From the NCBI RefSeq assembly GCF_002093975.1, contig NZ_MSZZ01000045.1, forward strand, positions 1-64,000: a stretch of DNA of 64,000 bases, given 5' to 3'. Origin of the DNA: Thermoactinospora rubra (GTDB lineage Bacteria > Actinomycetota > Actinomycetes > Streptosporangiales > Streptosporangiaceae). Shown here in pieces: positions 7,341 to 15,814 of this stretch. Positions within the stretch are counted from its first letter, which is position 1. Each line of letters begins with the position of its first letter. Below the pieces are notes generated by a model. The model had not been told where the DNA came from. It did not search any database and was given only the letters and a program-made list of their open reading frames with translations. Position numbers and translations under genes: made by a program.

Positions 7341-7557
7341 GGCCGGCCGACTTCCGGCACGGCGTTTGGGCGCTGCTGTCGGGCGGCCTGGTGGTGCTGG
7401 ACGATCGTTTCCTTCACGCCGGGCTGGCCCAGGCCGCCGCGGGCGCCAGCGACGCGGCCCTCACCCCCGGGCGCCGGCAGTGGGCGGCTCTGTGGACGAG
7501 CACGTCGAGTACGGCCTACCGCTGCCGACCGCGTGCGAACAGCGACCGGACGCGCCT
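7341..7557 (+). other. Unassigned stretch, possible gene remnant after the lasso operon
   Basis: A plus-strand frame reads protein-like for about 50 codons (HGVWALLSGGLVVLDDRFLH and onward to PGRRQWAALW) without a plausible start or ribosome site, then degenerates. It could be the remains of a fourth lasso-operon gene or of an unrelated gene; I cannot place it in a family. Confidence 0.3.
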
Positions 7558-8166
7558 TCACGGAATCGAGGTCGTTCCGATACGAGAGTGGGTCGCCTCA
7601 ATCCAGTCGGCGGCGATGTCGGTTCCCGTGACGCGTCCGATCAGCGCCAGGGCCGAACTGATGATCTCGTCCTCTTCCACGAGGCTGTCGTCTTCACTGT
7701 CCTGAAAGCGTAGCCCGTCCATCAGGTGATCGAGCGCGTGCGGGTCGCTGCCGTGCTTGGAGTCGGGCCAGGTGGGCCTGAAAGAGACGACGATGTCTCC
7801 GTCTCGGATGTACTTGAAGCGGTCATGGCCGTTGATGTCCATGCTGAAGCTGAGGACTTGCCGGCCGCCGACGCTCAGCGACCGAAGGAATGCGTCATCG
7901 TCGCGCGCTGGCAGGATGCAGATCCATCCTCCGGCCTCGGCTACCCACAGGTCGCCACTGTCGATGTTGTGGTCGAGGATGTCACTCAACGGGCACGGGG
8001 TGCGGGTGCTGAGATCCAGGGAGAAGGCCGGGGCGAGGGCCGCGAGGTCCGCGCCATGAATCCATACGGCGCTGAATCCCAGCGACCACAGGTTCATCTC
8101 GTCATCGAGGCCCTCGGTGAAGAGGGTCGATGCCAGAAGGTCATGCAGGTATGCCGGCGACCGCAT
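7558..8166 (-). CDS. DUF6461-type protein
   Basis: A 202-aa soluble acidic protein. Features resembling the actinobacterial DUF6461 family are GGWICILPARDDDAFLRSLS (about residues 85-104), a VLSFSMDINGHDRFKYIRDG block and PHALDHLMDGLRF, followed by an acidic stretch and a helical C-terminus. Such proteins are common singletons in actinomycetes and have no established function. Start: ATG after GAGGAGG at five nucleotides. An open frame continues upstream into the broken MFS gene, but the ribosome site and family length place the start here. The family assignment is from memory and moderately certain. Confidence 0.65.
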   Translation of the reverse strand: MRSPAYLHDLLASTLFTEGLDDEMNLWSLGFSAVWIHGADLAALAPAFSLDLSTRTPCPLSDILDHNIDSGDLWVAEAGGWICILPARDDDAFLRSLSVGGRQVLSFSMDINGHDRFKYIRDGDIVVSFRPTWPDSKHGSDPHALDHLMDGLRFQDSEDDSLVEEDEIISSALALIGRVTGTDIAADWIEATHSRIGTTSIP

Positions 8167-8168
8167 GG

Positions 8169-8664
8169 CTACCTCCTCATTCTCATTGCTTGGTGCCGCA
8201 GCAAGGGGAACGCGATGAGCAAGGCGATCGCGACCAGGACTCCGCTTGCCCACAACGGCCCGAGGTTCCCGGCCGCGGTGCTGAAGGTGGCCGCGGCGGC
8301 GAAGGGTCCGACGGCGGCGCCGACGTTGAGTGCCGCGGTCGCGTACGACCCGGCCATCGTGGATGCTCCCGTCGCCTCGCAGAGGACCCGCGCGATCAAT
8401 GTACTGCCCAGCGCGAACGACAACGCGCCCAGCACGAACAGGAGGGCAAGCAGAGCGACCGTCCGGCCAGCCGGCACGGCCAGGGCCAGCCGATGAGCAG
8501 CAGCGGACCGCCGGCCGCATCGCATAGGCCGAGGTGAGCACGCCTGCCGTCCCGACGGTGACATCGAGATCCGAGGCGATGTCCGGCAAGAGGCCGGCGA
8601 GCACGAACTCCGAGGTGCTCATGGCGAAGACCGCCAGGGCAAGCAGGTACAGCGGAACAGGCAT
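8169..8664 (-). pseudogene. Broken MFS drug exporter (AraJ/Cmr-like)
   Basis: The 5' part encodes an MFS N-terminus (MPVPLYLLALAVFAMSTSEF, then LAGLLPDIASDL) for roughly 50 residues. The frame then shifts, about 230 residues are missing, and the C-terminal 90 residues reappear in another frame (LLALLFVLGALSFALG, then GSYATAALNVGAAVGPFA). An intact member is about 400 aa. Deletion plus frameshift make it nonfunctional. It ends two nucleotides before the DUF6461 gene. Confidence 0.75.
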
Positions 8665-8694
8665 CGAGTGGCCCGAGGTGAGGAGGAGAGGCAC

Positions 8695-9181
8695 GAGAAG
8701 GTCATCTCGTCACCGCGGCCAGCCCCGAGGGCACACCTCTCCCGCCACAGAACGCGGCGCGATGACAGGGCTACGAGGTCAGTGGTTCAGGGGGCTGACG
8801 GCGTGACCGAAAGCCCCCACCTTGTCCGACTCAGGACTCGACATGGCGCGCCCGCTTCCCCACCGATGCCCGTCGAGGGATCTCGGTTTCACCGCCTCGG
8901 GTCCCACACGCGGTCCCGGCGGACGTCGAGCACGGCGGTAGAGGTGATAGTGGACGACAAGTGAAGCCTCTCGCCCGAACTCGATCTCTTCGCAAAGACC
9001 AGTTCTCAGCGCCTATCCAGAAGTTCTGCGCGTAACGTGTGGTGAGATCGCCGAGGATTGGATCCAGGTCGCTCACACCGTCTGTCCGGCCCGGTGAGGC
9101 CATATCAGGCCATATCAAAAGAGGGCGGGACACCCTGCCCGCGGTGCCTCGAACCACGTGACCGGAGGAGTCGATGCTGGG
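8695..9181. other. Intergenic stretch without a recognisable gene
   Basis: Roughly 490 nt with frames on both strands that are Arg/Pro-rich and lack start signals. A near-duplicate GGCCATATCA occurs twice at about 9100-9117. No promoter pair, RNA gene or mobile-element end could be supported. Confidence 0.5.
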
Positions 9182-10138
9182 ATGACGGCAGGGCGACCGA
9201 TACCCACACAGGACGACGTGCTCGGGTACTTCGACACGCTGTCGAACTGGGGACGGTGGGGCGACGACGACGAGCTCGGCACGCTGAACCACATCACCGG
9301 CGACGTCCGGCTGGCGGCGGCGCGGGCCGTGCGCCACGGCAGGAGCGTGTCGTGCGCGTGGGAGGTTGCCGTACCGGAAGACATGGAGCGGTCGACGACG
9401 ACGTGCCCGTGCGCCGCCGACATGCCGGGTGCCGAGAACATACCGGCACCCGGATTCCGCAACGACCGGCGCTGGGGCTTTTCGACCGAACGGCTCGGCC
9501 TCACGTTCCACGGCAACACCATCACCCACCTCGACTCGCCGTGCCACATCTATTGGGACGGCACGATGTACAACGGGCGGTCGCACTCGCTGGTCGACGC
9601 CGCGACGGGATCGTCGTGGGCGTCCGTCACGGCGGCGGCGAACGGGATCATCACACGTGGTGTCCTGCTGGACATCGCCAGGGTCCGCGATGTGCCGTGG
9701 CTGGAACCGGGGCAGGGCGTGTTTCCCGACGATCTCGAGGAGGCCGAGCGTCGCCAGGGCGTGCGGGTGCGATCCGGCGATGCGGTACTCCTGCGGACCG
9801 GCTATGGCCGCGTCCGGCACGAGACCGGTGCGGCCGGCGGCTTCACGCAGGCCGGGTGGCATGCGTCCTGCCTGCCGTGGCTGCACGAGCGGGAGGTCGC
9901 GCTGATCGGCGCCGACACCCCCCAGGACGTTCAGCCGTCGGGGTACGAAGACGTGTTGATGCCGGTTCACGCCGTGAGCCTCGTCGCGATGGGTCTGTGG
10001 ATGCTCGACAACTGCGACCTGGAGGCGTGCGCGACGACGGCCGCCGAGCTCGGCCAGTGGGACTTCCACCTCGCGGTCGCGCCGGTCCGCTTCGCCGGCA
10101 CGTCCGGCAGCCCAGTCAACCCGATCGCCACCTTCTGA
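9182..10138 (+). CDS. Cyclase-family (kynurenine-formamidase-like) metal hydrolase
   Basis: A protein of about 318 aa with the PF04199 signature: LGTLNHITGDV near the N-terminus, the metal-binding THLDSPCHIYWDG motif (HxDxxxH, about residues 120-132) and the later IGADTPQDVQPSGYED segment. Relatives hydrolyse formamides, isatin or cyclic substrates with Zn or Mn; the substrate here is unknown. I place the start at the second in-frame ATG, which has GGAGGAG 11 nt upstream; a GTG 24 nt earlier is also open. The gene stands alone and converges on the GntR operon with a 7-nt gap. Confidence 0.82.
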   Translation: MTAGRPIPTQDDVLGYFDTLSNWGRWGDDDELGTLNHITGDVRLAAARAVRHGRSVSCAWEVAVPEDMERSTTTCPCAADMPGAENIPAPGFRNDRRWGFSTERLGLTFHGNTITHLDSPCHIYWDGTMYNGRSHSLVDAATGSSWASVTAAANGIITRGVLLDIARVRDVPWLEPGQGVFPDDLEEAERRQGVRVRSGDAVLLRTGYGRVRHETGAAGGFTQAGWHASCLPWLHEREVALIGADTPQDVQPSGYEDVLMPVHAVSLVAMGLWMLDNCDLEACATTAAELGQWDFHLAVAPVRFAGTSGSPVNPIATF

Positions 10139-10145
10139 CCGCGGT

Positions 10146-10523
10146 TCACGAGGAGGCCTGTGTCGCCGCGCCGGACGTCAGGGCCGCCTGTACGATGCGG
10201 AGCGCCTCGTCCGCGTCGATGCCGACGCTGGCGATCACGGCCGCGTAGTCGGCGGCGGCCCGGCGGGCCCGTTCCCGGCCCTCCTCGCCGGCGGCCGACA
10301 CGAACGAGCCCGCCCGCCCGCGCGTCTCGATCAGCCCCGCCTCCTCCAGCTCCCGGTAGGCCCGGCCGACCGTGTTGACGGCCAGGCCGAGGTCGGCCGC
10401 GAGGTGGCGGATGGTCGGCAGCCGGGTGCCCACGGCCAGCGTGCCGTTCTGGATCTGCCGGGCGAGCTGGGCCCGTAGCTGCTCGAACGGCGGCACCGGC
10501 GAGGCCGTGTCGATGACGATCAT
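10146..10523 (-). CDS. GntR-family regulator (YtrA-like, short)
   Basis: A 125-aa repressor consisting of a GntR winged helix (FEQLRAQLARQIQNGTLAVG, then RLPTIRHLAADLGLAVNTVG) and a short helical tail; there is no large effector domain, as in the YtrA subfamily. The start overlaps the stop of the upstream membrane-protein gene (ATGA), so both come from one transcript. A palindromic site just upstream of the operon (11341..11390) is a good candidate for autoregulation. Confidence 0.88.
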   Translation of the reverse strand: MIVIDTASPVPPFEQLRAQLARQIQNGTLAVGTRLPTIRHLAADLGLAVNTVGRAYRELEEAGLIETRGRAGSFVSAAGEEGRERARRAAADYAAVIASVGIDADEALRIVQAALTSGAATQASS

Positions 10524-11332
10524 CGGACGCTCATGGCCCGCCGGGCCACCGTCGCGATCGACGGCGTCTTGGCATGGAGCACGACGCACGCGGCCAGGCT
10601 CAGGACCAGGTAGGCGACCGCGGCGGCATTCCACCAGCCGGGCGCGGTGCCGAACAGCACCACCGGCAGCGACCACTGCACGTTCGGCGTGGTGAGCTCG
10701 CGGGCGTCTTCGACGCGCATGACGACGTCGGCGGTCAGCGACTCCTCGTCCTCCGCCACGACCGGGAACCTGAGCAGGTGGCGCAGCTGCATGGCGGTGA
10801 TGGCCGTCGCGCCGAGCAGGCCGATCAGCACGATGACGGCCAGCTGCCGCACGGTGGGGTCGGGAACGGCCAAGGCGCTTGCGGCCAGCACCATCGCACC
10901 GGCGAACGTGGCGACCGCGAAAACGGCGTACGGCCGGCCGAGCACGGCCCGCCAGCCGGGCTGGATCAGATGGGTGGCCCTGCGCGACAGTGTCGCGCCC
11001 GCCCGCTGGTCGACGTGTCGCACCCACCGGTCGAGCAGCGCCTGTGCCAGCAGTAGCCCGGCCACCAGCGCGGTCAGGGCCAGCAGCGGCAGCGGGCGCT
11101 GCGGCTGGCGGCCGCCGAAGGCGGAAGTGGCGGCGAGGGCGCTCGCGATGATCAGCGCGGCCAGGATGACGTAAGTGGCCAGGCGGGCGCGTCTGCGGAC
11201 CGCCAGCCGGCCGGCCAGCAGCGGGGTCGGGCGGGCGCCGGCCAGGCCGTGCAGGGCCAGCCACTCGCCCGCCAGTCGCAGATCGGCCGCACGCGCCGGC
11301 GGGCCGGCGTCCGGTAACGGTTCACGGGCCAT
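10520..11332 (-). CDS. Multi-pass membrane protein cotranscribed with GntR regulator
   Basis: The 270-aa product has an N-terminal soluble segment of about 50 residues, then about four to six hydrophobic helices (TYVILAALIIASALAATSAF, FAVATFAGAMVLAASALAV, LAVIVLIGLLGATAITAM, AAAVAYLVLSLAACVVL). It resembles actinobacterial membrane proteins paired with YtrA-type GntR regulators (often DUF1648-like) but no catalytic motif is visible. The ATG is chosen because GGAGG lies four nucleotides upstream and the palindromic operator ends before it. Role unknown; envelope stress or peptide-antibiotic response is plausible from the regulator class. Confidence 0.75.
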   Translation of the reverse strand: MAREPLPDAGPPARAADLRLAGEWLALHGLAGARPTPLLAGRLAVRRRARLATYVILAALIIASALAATSAFGGRQPQRPLPLLALTALVAGLLLAQALLDRWVRHVDQRAGATLSRRATHLIQPGWRAVLGRPYAVFAVATFAGAMVLAASALAVPDPTVRQLAVIVLIGLLGATAITAMQLRHLLRFPVVAEDEESLTADVVMRVEDARELTTPNVQWSLPVVLFGTAPGWWNAAAVAYLVLSLAACVVLHAKTPSIATVARRAMSVR

Positions 11333-11340
11333 GACGCCTC

Positions 11341-11390
11341 CTTTGTCGCAAGCTTTGTAGCAACACTGTGCGACATAACTTACGACAAAG
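11341..11390 (-). promoter_or_regulatory. Palindromic operator of the GntR/membrane-protein operon
   Basis: CTTTGTCGCAAG (11341-11352) and CTTACGACAAAG (11379-11390) are inverted repeats matching at 11 of 12 positions. Between them are two related half-sites, TTTGTAGCAA and TGCGACATAA. The array ends eight nucleotides before the ribosome binding site region of the membrane-protein gene, where a repressor would block transcription. Confidence 0.7.
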
Positions 11391-11635
11391 TCAACACCCC
11401 GGCGGCTCTCGTCGTCCCGGTGGTGCGAGCCCGGCTCACCGGTAGGAGCTTCTCCGCGTCCCTGCGGCCCATGGAAGCCGCCCGGCCGAGCGCCTCGGAC
11501 GGCCACGCCACCTCACCGGGCACACAGAAAGCAACGATGGGGCGGAACTTCCGTCACGCGGAATGCCGCAGCCGAGACGGTGACGGCGTGAGTCATCGAG
11601 GTTAAGGGTCGGCACACCCGGGGCGTAAACCTTTT
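11391..11635. other. Intergenic stretch, no gene seen
   Basis: About 245 nt between the GntR operator and the end of the AlkZ-like gene. Only Arg-rich, unsupported frames are present. It presumably holds the start of the GntR operon promoter (an AT-rich edge at 11370-11400) and the 3' untranslated region of the minus-strand gene arriving from the right. Confidence 0.45.
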
Positions 11636-12727
11636 CTAGGGTTTCACCGGCTGAAGAATGCGCACGTCGCCCCCCTTCGCCGCTCCTGCGAAAGCCAGGA
11701 GCGAGCCCGCCTCACGCTCGACATCCTCCTTTTCTGGTCCAGTCAAGGCGCGGAACGGCGTAATCACCACGCCCGAGGAGTCGAAATCCCAGATTCCCGC
11801 CACGAACCCGTCCACGAGCACCGTCCCGTGAACGATGCCGTTCTTCTCGATCACTAGCGGCCGATACGCGTCGTCCATGATGCGAGTCCGGTCCGCATAG
11901 CTCAGCAGGACATTGTCGTATTCGGCGAGCAGCCGTACCGGAGCCTCGGTGTCAGGGTCGGGACGGGGCGCGTCGGGCAGGTCGAACAGTTGCCGGCCCG
12001 CCGGATCCTTGAAGGTCGCCAGTTTGAGCCGCTTGAGCACGCCCACGAGCGAGGACAGTCCCGACCAGCGCTGGACGTCGGCCGCGGTGGCGGGTCCGAA
12101 GGCCGCGAGGTACCGCAGCACCACCCGGTCGATGCTGGGGGAGGGGTCCAGCGGCCGTCCCAGCCAGCTCTCGATCGTCTGCCACATCGGCCCGTCGGTG
12201 CGCCCCCAGAGCCCGCGCGGCGGCACCTGGAGCACCGGCACGACGAACTGCGCGATGCGCGAAAGCTGGGTGGGACTGCAGTCGGGCCAGCGCTTGGCCA
12301 GGAGCGTGCCGAGTTCCTTGCCGTCGCGCGCCTCGGCGAGCAGCTCGGTGGCCGCCTCCGCCAGCGCGGCCAGGTCGTCGATCTTCTTGAGCTCGGCGGC
12401 GCGGGCGGGATTGCCCGTGAGCTGCTTGTCGATCACGGGGGCCATGAGGGGCCGCAGCGTCAGGCAGTCGCCGGCCGTGACGGCGTGGATGGTGCAGCGC
12501 ATGAGCGTGGCGCGCACCACCCGCCGGTCCTCGATGAGCCGCTCCAGGTCGCCGGGTTTGAACCCCTCCACCCGCGACCACAGGCCGTAGTAGGGCGGCA
12601 GGGGCTGCTGAGACTGGAGTCCGAGGAGGTGCTCGATCACCTCCTCGGCGCTCTTGGCGGTACGGCGGAGCAGGAACTGGCGTTCCAGCGTCGCGCGGTT
12701 GAGCGATCTGATGCCGATCGTGCTCAT
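11636..12727 (-). CDS. AlkZ-like winged-helix DNA glycosylase family protein
   Basis: This 363-aa protein begins with SLNRATLERQFLLRR and carries the LLGLQSQQPLPPYYGLWSRV segment. The QxQ motif (QSQ, residues about 37-39) is the catalytic signature of the HTH_42/AlkZ family, which unhooks DNA crosslinks and, in some biosynthetic clusters, protects producers of DNA-alkylating compounds. Three winged-helix units are expected; RVVRATLMRCTIHAV and the RYLAAFGPATAADVQRWSG block fit. Start by family N-terminus; the start codon overlaps the stop of the acetyltransferase gene (ATGA). Whether it protects against a local product is unproven, since most actinomycetes carry such genes as housekeeping copies. 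Confidence 0.82.
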   Translation of the reverse strand: MSTIGIRSLNRATLERQFLLRRTAKSAEEVIEHLLGLQSQQPLPPYYGLWSRVEGFKPGDLERLIEDRRVVRATLMRCTIHAVTAGDCLTLRPLMAPVIDKQLTGNPARAAELKKIDDLAALAEAATELLAEARDGKELGTLLAKRWPDCSPTQLSRIAQFVVPVLQVPPRGLWGRTDGPMWQTIESWLGRPLDPSPSIDRVVLRYLAAFGPATAADVQRWSGLSSLVGVLKRLKLATFKDPAGRQLFDLPDAPRPDPDTEAPVRLLAEYDNVLLSYADRTRIMDDAYRPLVIEKNGIVHGTVLVDGFVAGIWDFDSSGVVITPFRALTGPEKEDVEREAGSLLAFAGAAKGGDVRILQPVKP

Positions 12728-13317
12728 GGCGTAGCCTCCTGGAGGTCGAGCCGCATCACCACGCGCGGGAGTCCCGCGCTCTTGGCGGAGGTCGGCGCGA
12801 GCCTGCGGAACCCGGCTCGCTCGAACATGCCCGCCGTGCCGACGTAGGCGGCCGTCGTGCTGACCCTCCGCCCCTGGGGGTCGATGGGGTAGGCCTCGAG
12901 GGCCGGGGCGCCGTGCTTCCTGGCGAAGTCGACGGCGCCGTGGAGCAGCGCCTCGGCGACGCCCTTGCGGCGGTGGCCGGTGCGGACCACGAAGCACACC
13001 ACCGTCCAGACGGGGACGTCGTCGACGGGCTGGATGGTCTTGGAGCGCACCAGCCGTTCCATGGCGGTGCGAGGTCCGACGTTGCACCAGCCGACGGGCG
13101 TGTCGCCGGAGTAGGCGAGGAGCCCGGGTGGCGGTTCCCGGTGGAGCAGGTCCCGCATGACCTCCCGGCGGCGCGCGTCGTCGGCCCGGCCGAAGTCGCC
13201 CGACGGCATCCGCCAGGCCACGCACCAGCAGCCCTGTCCCAGGCTGCCGGAGGACGTCAGGACCTCGCGGAGGTCGGGCCACCGCTCGCCGGTGGCGGGC
13301 AAGATCGTAATATCCAT
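12724..13317 (-). CDS. GNAT-family N-acetyltransferase
   Basis: The 197-aa product has the GNAT acetyl-CoA loop as FVVRTGHRRKGVAEALLHGA (residues about 108-127, R/Q-x-x-G-x-G/A) preceded by the PVWTVVCFVV strand. An N-terminal motif GQGCWCVAWRMPSGDF is typical of a GNAT subgroup found beside AlkZ-like genes. Substrate unknown. It has no strong ribosome site and its transcript may start very close to the ATG. It is translationally coupled to the AlkZ-like gene. Confidence 0.82.
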   Translation of the reverse strand: MDITILPATGERWPDLREVLTSSGSLGQGCWCVAWRMPSGDFGRADDARRREVMRDLLHREPPPGLLAYSGDTPVGWCNVGPRTAMERLVRSKTIQPVDDVPVWTVVCFVVRTGHRRKGVAEALLHGAVDFARKHGAPALEAYPIDPQGRRVSTTAAYVGTAGMFERAGFRRLAPTSAKSAGLPRVVMRLDLQEATP

Positions 13318-13390
13318 GGTCTCGCTTAAACTTCAATCAACACCGATTTTTTCAATGTGTCCGACTTGCTTGTTAACATCTACCGATTCC

Positions 13391-13414
13391 TTGACACTTC
13401 ATTCAAGATGTCAA
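13391..13414 (+). promoter_or_regulatory. Inverted repeat and promoter candidate before the first SARP gene
   Basis: TTGACA (13391-13396) and TGTCAA (13409-13414) are inverted repeats with a 12-nt spacer; TTGACA is also a perfect -35, with ATATCT 17 nt downstream as a -10. A second TATAAA occurs at 13423-13428. The surrounding 130 nt are AT-rich, unlike the flanking genes. Transcription from here would reach the SARP start about 90 nt later. Confidence 0.5.
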
Positions 13415-13513
13415 TATCTCCCTATAAAGGGAGTATATCGGGCATACGGGGGTGAGGCCTACGCCTGTTCGGCTCCAAGTCTGGAACAGTTGACGCGCAG
13501 GGGGAAGACTCGG

Positions 13514-14401
13514 ATGCTTCTTCGAGATGGTACCGGCGTCGCCAGCAAGGTCAGTCTCATGGGCCGGTTCACGGCTCAGATTCATGGCCACGCCGTCCAC
13601 CGATGGAATGCCGGCAAGGCTCGCAATCTCTTTCAGTACCTGGTTTTGAACCGCGGAAATGTGGTGCCCAAAGAACGGCTCAAGGCCGTCCTGTGGGCGG
13701 GAAATGAATCGTCGCGGAACTCGAGCTCCCTGAAGGTCGCCGTGCACGCCGTACGCAAGACGCTGAGCCGCGTGCAGGGCGGGCACGACGCCATCGGCAT
13801 TGTTCACTGTGACGAGGGTTACATGTTGCACGCTCCCAGTCTCTGGGTGGACGTCGAGGAGTTCGAGGAGCTGATCAGCCAGGGCAAGACCGCCGTGATG
13901 GCCGGGGAGACGGCCATCGCCCGGGCGGCCTACACCCAGGCGATGGCCCTCTACCGCGGCGACTTCCTCGCCGGCGAGAACGCCGACTGGATCATCGAAC
14001 AGCGCGAGTGGTGCCGCGCCCTGGCGCTGCCCGCGCTCATCTGGCTGGCCGAGGAGGCCTTACGCCGGGGCGACTACTGCGACGTGGTCCACTGGTCCCG
14101 CCGCGCCGTGGATCTCGACCCCTACCGGGAGGAGACCTACCAGCTCATGATGGTGATGCACGGCCGGGACGGGAACCTGGGCGCCGTCAGGAGCTGGTAC
14201 CGCATGTGCGAGCAGCGCCTGCGCAGGGACCTCGGCGTCCCGCCGAACGAGCACACCGAGCGGATCTACTCCGAGGCGCTCGGCAGGGGCCGATCGGACA
14301 GGCTCTGCGTCACCGGCGACCGCTTGGGCCTGAGCAAGGCCACCACGGCCAACGCCCCGGCCAGGAGCAGGGTCGCGCCGATGAGGAAGGCCAGCCGGTA
14401 G
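13514..14401 (+). CDS. SARP-family transcriptional activator (left)
   Basis: A 295-aa small SARP: an OmpR-type winged helix (residues about 15-95, with RWNAGKARNLFQYLVLNRGN and SSSLKVAVHAVRKTLSRV) followed by a bacterial transcriptional activation domain (VDVEEFEELISQ, then LYRGDFLAGENADWIIEQRE and LDPYREETYQLMM). It is paralogous to the SARP at the right end of the cluster. ATG chosen after GGGGAAG. Its last 136 nt are antisense to the 3' end of the exporter gene, and the extra C-terminal 30 residues (after YSEALGRGR) look like read-through into that gene. It is a cluster activator candidate for the 11-bp repeats downstream. Confidence 0.88.
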   Translation: MLLRDGTGVASKVSLMGRFTAQIHGHAVHRWNAGKARNLFQYLVLNRGNVVPKERLKAVLWAGNESSRNSSSLKVAVHAVRKTLSRVQGGHDAIGIVHCDEGYMLHAPSLWVDVEEFEELISQGKTAVMAGETAIARAAYTQAMALYRGDFLAGENADWIIEQREWCRALALPALIWLAEEALRRGDYCDVVHWSRRAVDLDPYREETYQLMMVMHGRDGNLGAVRSWYRMCEQRLRRDLGVPPNEHTERIYSEALGRGRSDRLCVTGDRLGLSKATTANAPARSRVAPMRKASR

Positions 14402-15723
14402 CCCGCGGTGGCCGCCGCGGCGGCCTCGCCCTCCAGCCCGCGCGCGTAGGCGGTGGCGGCGGTGACGATGGCGGCCAGCCCGAGCGCCTGCCCGAGCTGC
14501 AGCACGGTGGTGACGACGCCGGAACCCAGACCGGCGTCATCCTGGGACACGTCGGTGAGCGAGGCGACCTGCGAGGCCGGCGTGGCGCCGCCGCCGCCCA
14601 GGCCGATCAGAATCATGGCCGGCACCAGGTCGATCGCGTAGGTGCCGTCGACCGGGATGCGGGACAGCAGCAGAAGTCCCGAGCCGGCCAGGAACAGGGC
14701 GGCCGCCATCGACCACCGGGGGCCCAGCTTGGGCAGGAGCTTGGCCATGGTGGTCAGCCCGGCCATGTAGGCGGCGATGAACGGCAGCCAGGCCAGCCCG
14801 CTCTGCAGCGGCGAAAACCCGAGGATCTGCTGAACGTAGGCCACGAGCAGGAAGAACATGGCCGCCGTCGAGCCGGCCAGGGCGACCATGGCCAGGTTGC
14901 CGGTGATCCGCACCCGGTGGCGGAAGAACTTCAGCGGCACCAGCGGGTTGCCGGACTTCGCCTGGATGACCAGGAACACGGCCACCGCCGCCAGCCCGCC
15001 CAGCAGCGGCCCCAGCACGCCCGCGCTGAGCAGCGGCTGGGTGGCGATCGACAGGATGCCCTGGATGACGGCGACCAGGCCGCCGATGATCAGCAGGGCG
15101 CTGACCGCGTCGGGCCTGCTCATCGCGGGCGTCCGGCTCTCCTTGATCAGGAGGGGGACCAGCAGCAGCGAGATCAGGGCGAGCGGCACGTTGACGTAGA
15201 AGATCCAGTGCCAGCTCGCCACGTCGGTCAGGACACCGCCCAGCAGGACTCCCGCGGTGGAGCCGAGCCCGGCCAGCCCGCCCCAGATCGCGAAAGCCTT
15301 GGCCCGCTCCTGCGGGTCGGTGAACAGCAGCGCCACCAGCGACATCGCCGACGGGACCGCCAGGGCGTCGCCGATGCCCTGCAGGAACCGGGCGACCACC
15401 AGCACCTGCGCCGTCGTGGCCAGCGCCGCCGCCAGGGAGGCCAGGGCGAACAGCGCGGCGCCCGTCATGAACACCCGCCTGCGCCCGAGCAGGTCGGCCA
15501 GCCGCCCGCCGACGAGCAGCAGGCCGCCCGCCGCCAGCAGATATCCGTTGACCACCCAGGTCAGCTCGCCGGGCGTCAGCCCGAGGTCGCGCTGGATGGA
15601 CGGCAGAGCCACGTTGACGATCGTGCCGTCGGTGAAGACCAGGAACTGCACGAGCGCCAGGACGGCCAGCGCCTGCCAGCGCCGCGGATTCGCCGTTTCT
15701 TGCGTCATGCTCGTTTCCGTCAT
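14266..15723 (-). CDS. DHA2-type (14-TM) drug exporter
   Basis: This 485-aa MFS protein has motif A as GGRLADLLGRRRVFMTG (about 75-91) and motif C as GLAGLGSTAGVLLGGVLTD (about 152-170), typical of the QacA/EmrB 14-helix group. The ATG follows GGAG. It is divergent from a WYL-domain regulator, with a perfect palindrome between the starts, so efflux is probably ligand-induced. It is a likely self-resistance or export component of the NRPS product, although it lacks an 11-bp SARP repeat of its own. Confidence 0.88.
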   Translation of the reverse strand: MTETSMTQETANPRRWQALAVLALVQFLVFTDGTIVNVALPSIQRDLGLTPGELTWVVNGYLLAAGGLLLVGGRLADLLGRRRVFMTGAALFALASLAAALATTAQVLVVARFLQGIGDALAVPSAMSLVALLFTDPQERAKAFAIWGGLAGLGSTAGVLLGGVLTDVASWHWIFYVNVPLALISLLLVPLLIKESRTPAMSRPDAVSALLIIGGLVAVIQGILSIATQPLLSAGVLGPLLGGLAAVAVFLVIQAKSGNPLVPLKFFRHRVRITGNLAMVALAGSTAAMFFLLVAYVQQILGFSPLQSGLAWLPFIAAYMAGLTTMAKLLPKLGPRWSMAAALFLAGSGLLLLSRIPVDGTYAIDLVPAMILIGLGGGGATPASQVASLTDVSQDDAGLGSGVVTTVLQLGQALGLAAIVTAATAYARGLEGEAAAAATAGYRLAFLIGATLLLAGALAVVALLRPKRSPVTQSLSDRPLPSASE

Positions 15724-15771
15724 GTCGGCTCCAGGGCCCTAGACGTCATGGACAGGGGTACGGTAGGACAG

Positions 15772-15796
15772 ATTGAGGACAGGGCCTGTCCTCAAT
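15772..15796. promoter_or_regulatory. Perfect palindromic operator between exporter and WYL regulator
   Basis: ATTGAGGACAGG, one central G, then CCTGTCCTCAAT: a perfect 12-bp inverted repeat 49 nt upstream of the exporter start and 19 nt upstream of the regulator ATG. Almost certainly the binding site of the WYL-domain protein, controlling both genes. Confidence 0.8.
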
Positions 15797-15814
15797 GGCA
15801 GGAAAGCTGAGAAC

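Noticed and set aside
8831..10069. Long minus-strand frame antisense to the cyclase-family gene
   Set aside because: Composition is shadow-like and the plus-strand gene has clear metal-binding motifs and a ribosome site.
11636..12727. Self-resistance glycosylase for a DNA-damaging product
   Set aside because: The QxQ motif fits the family, but no SARP-type site or operon link connects it to the biosynthetic genes and housekeeping copies are common.
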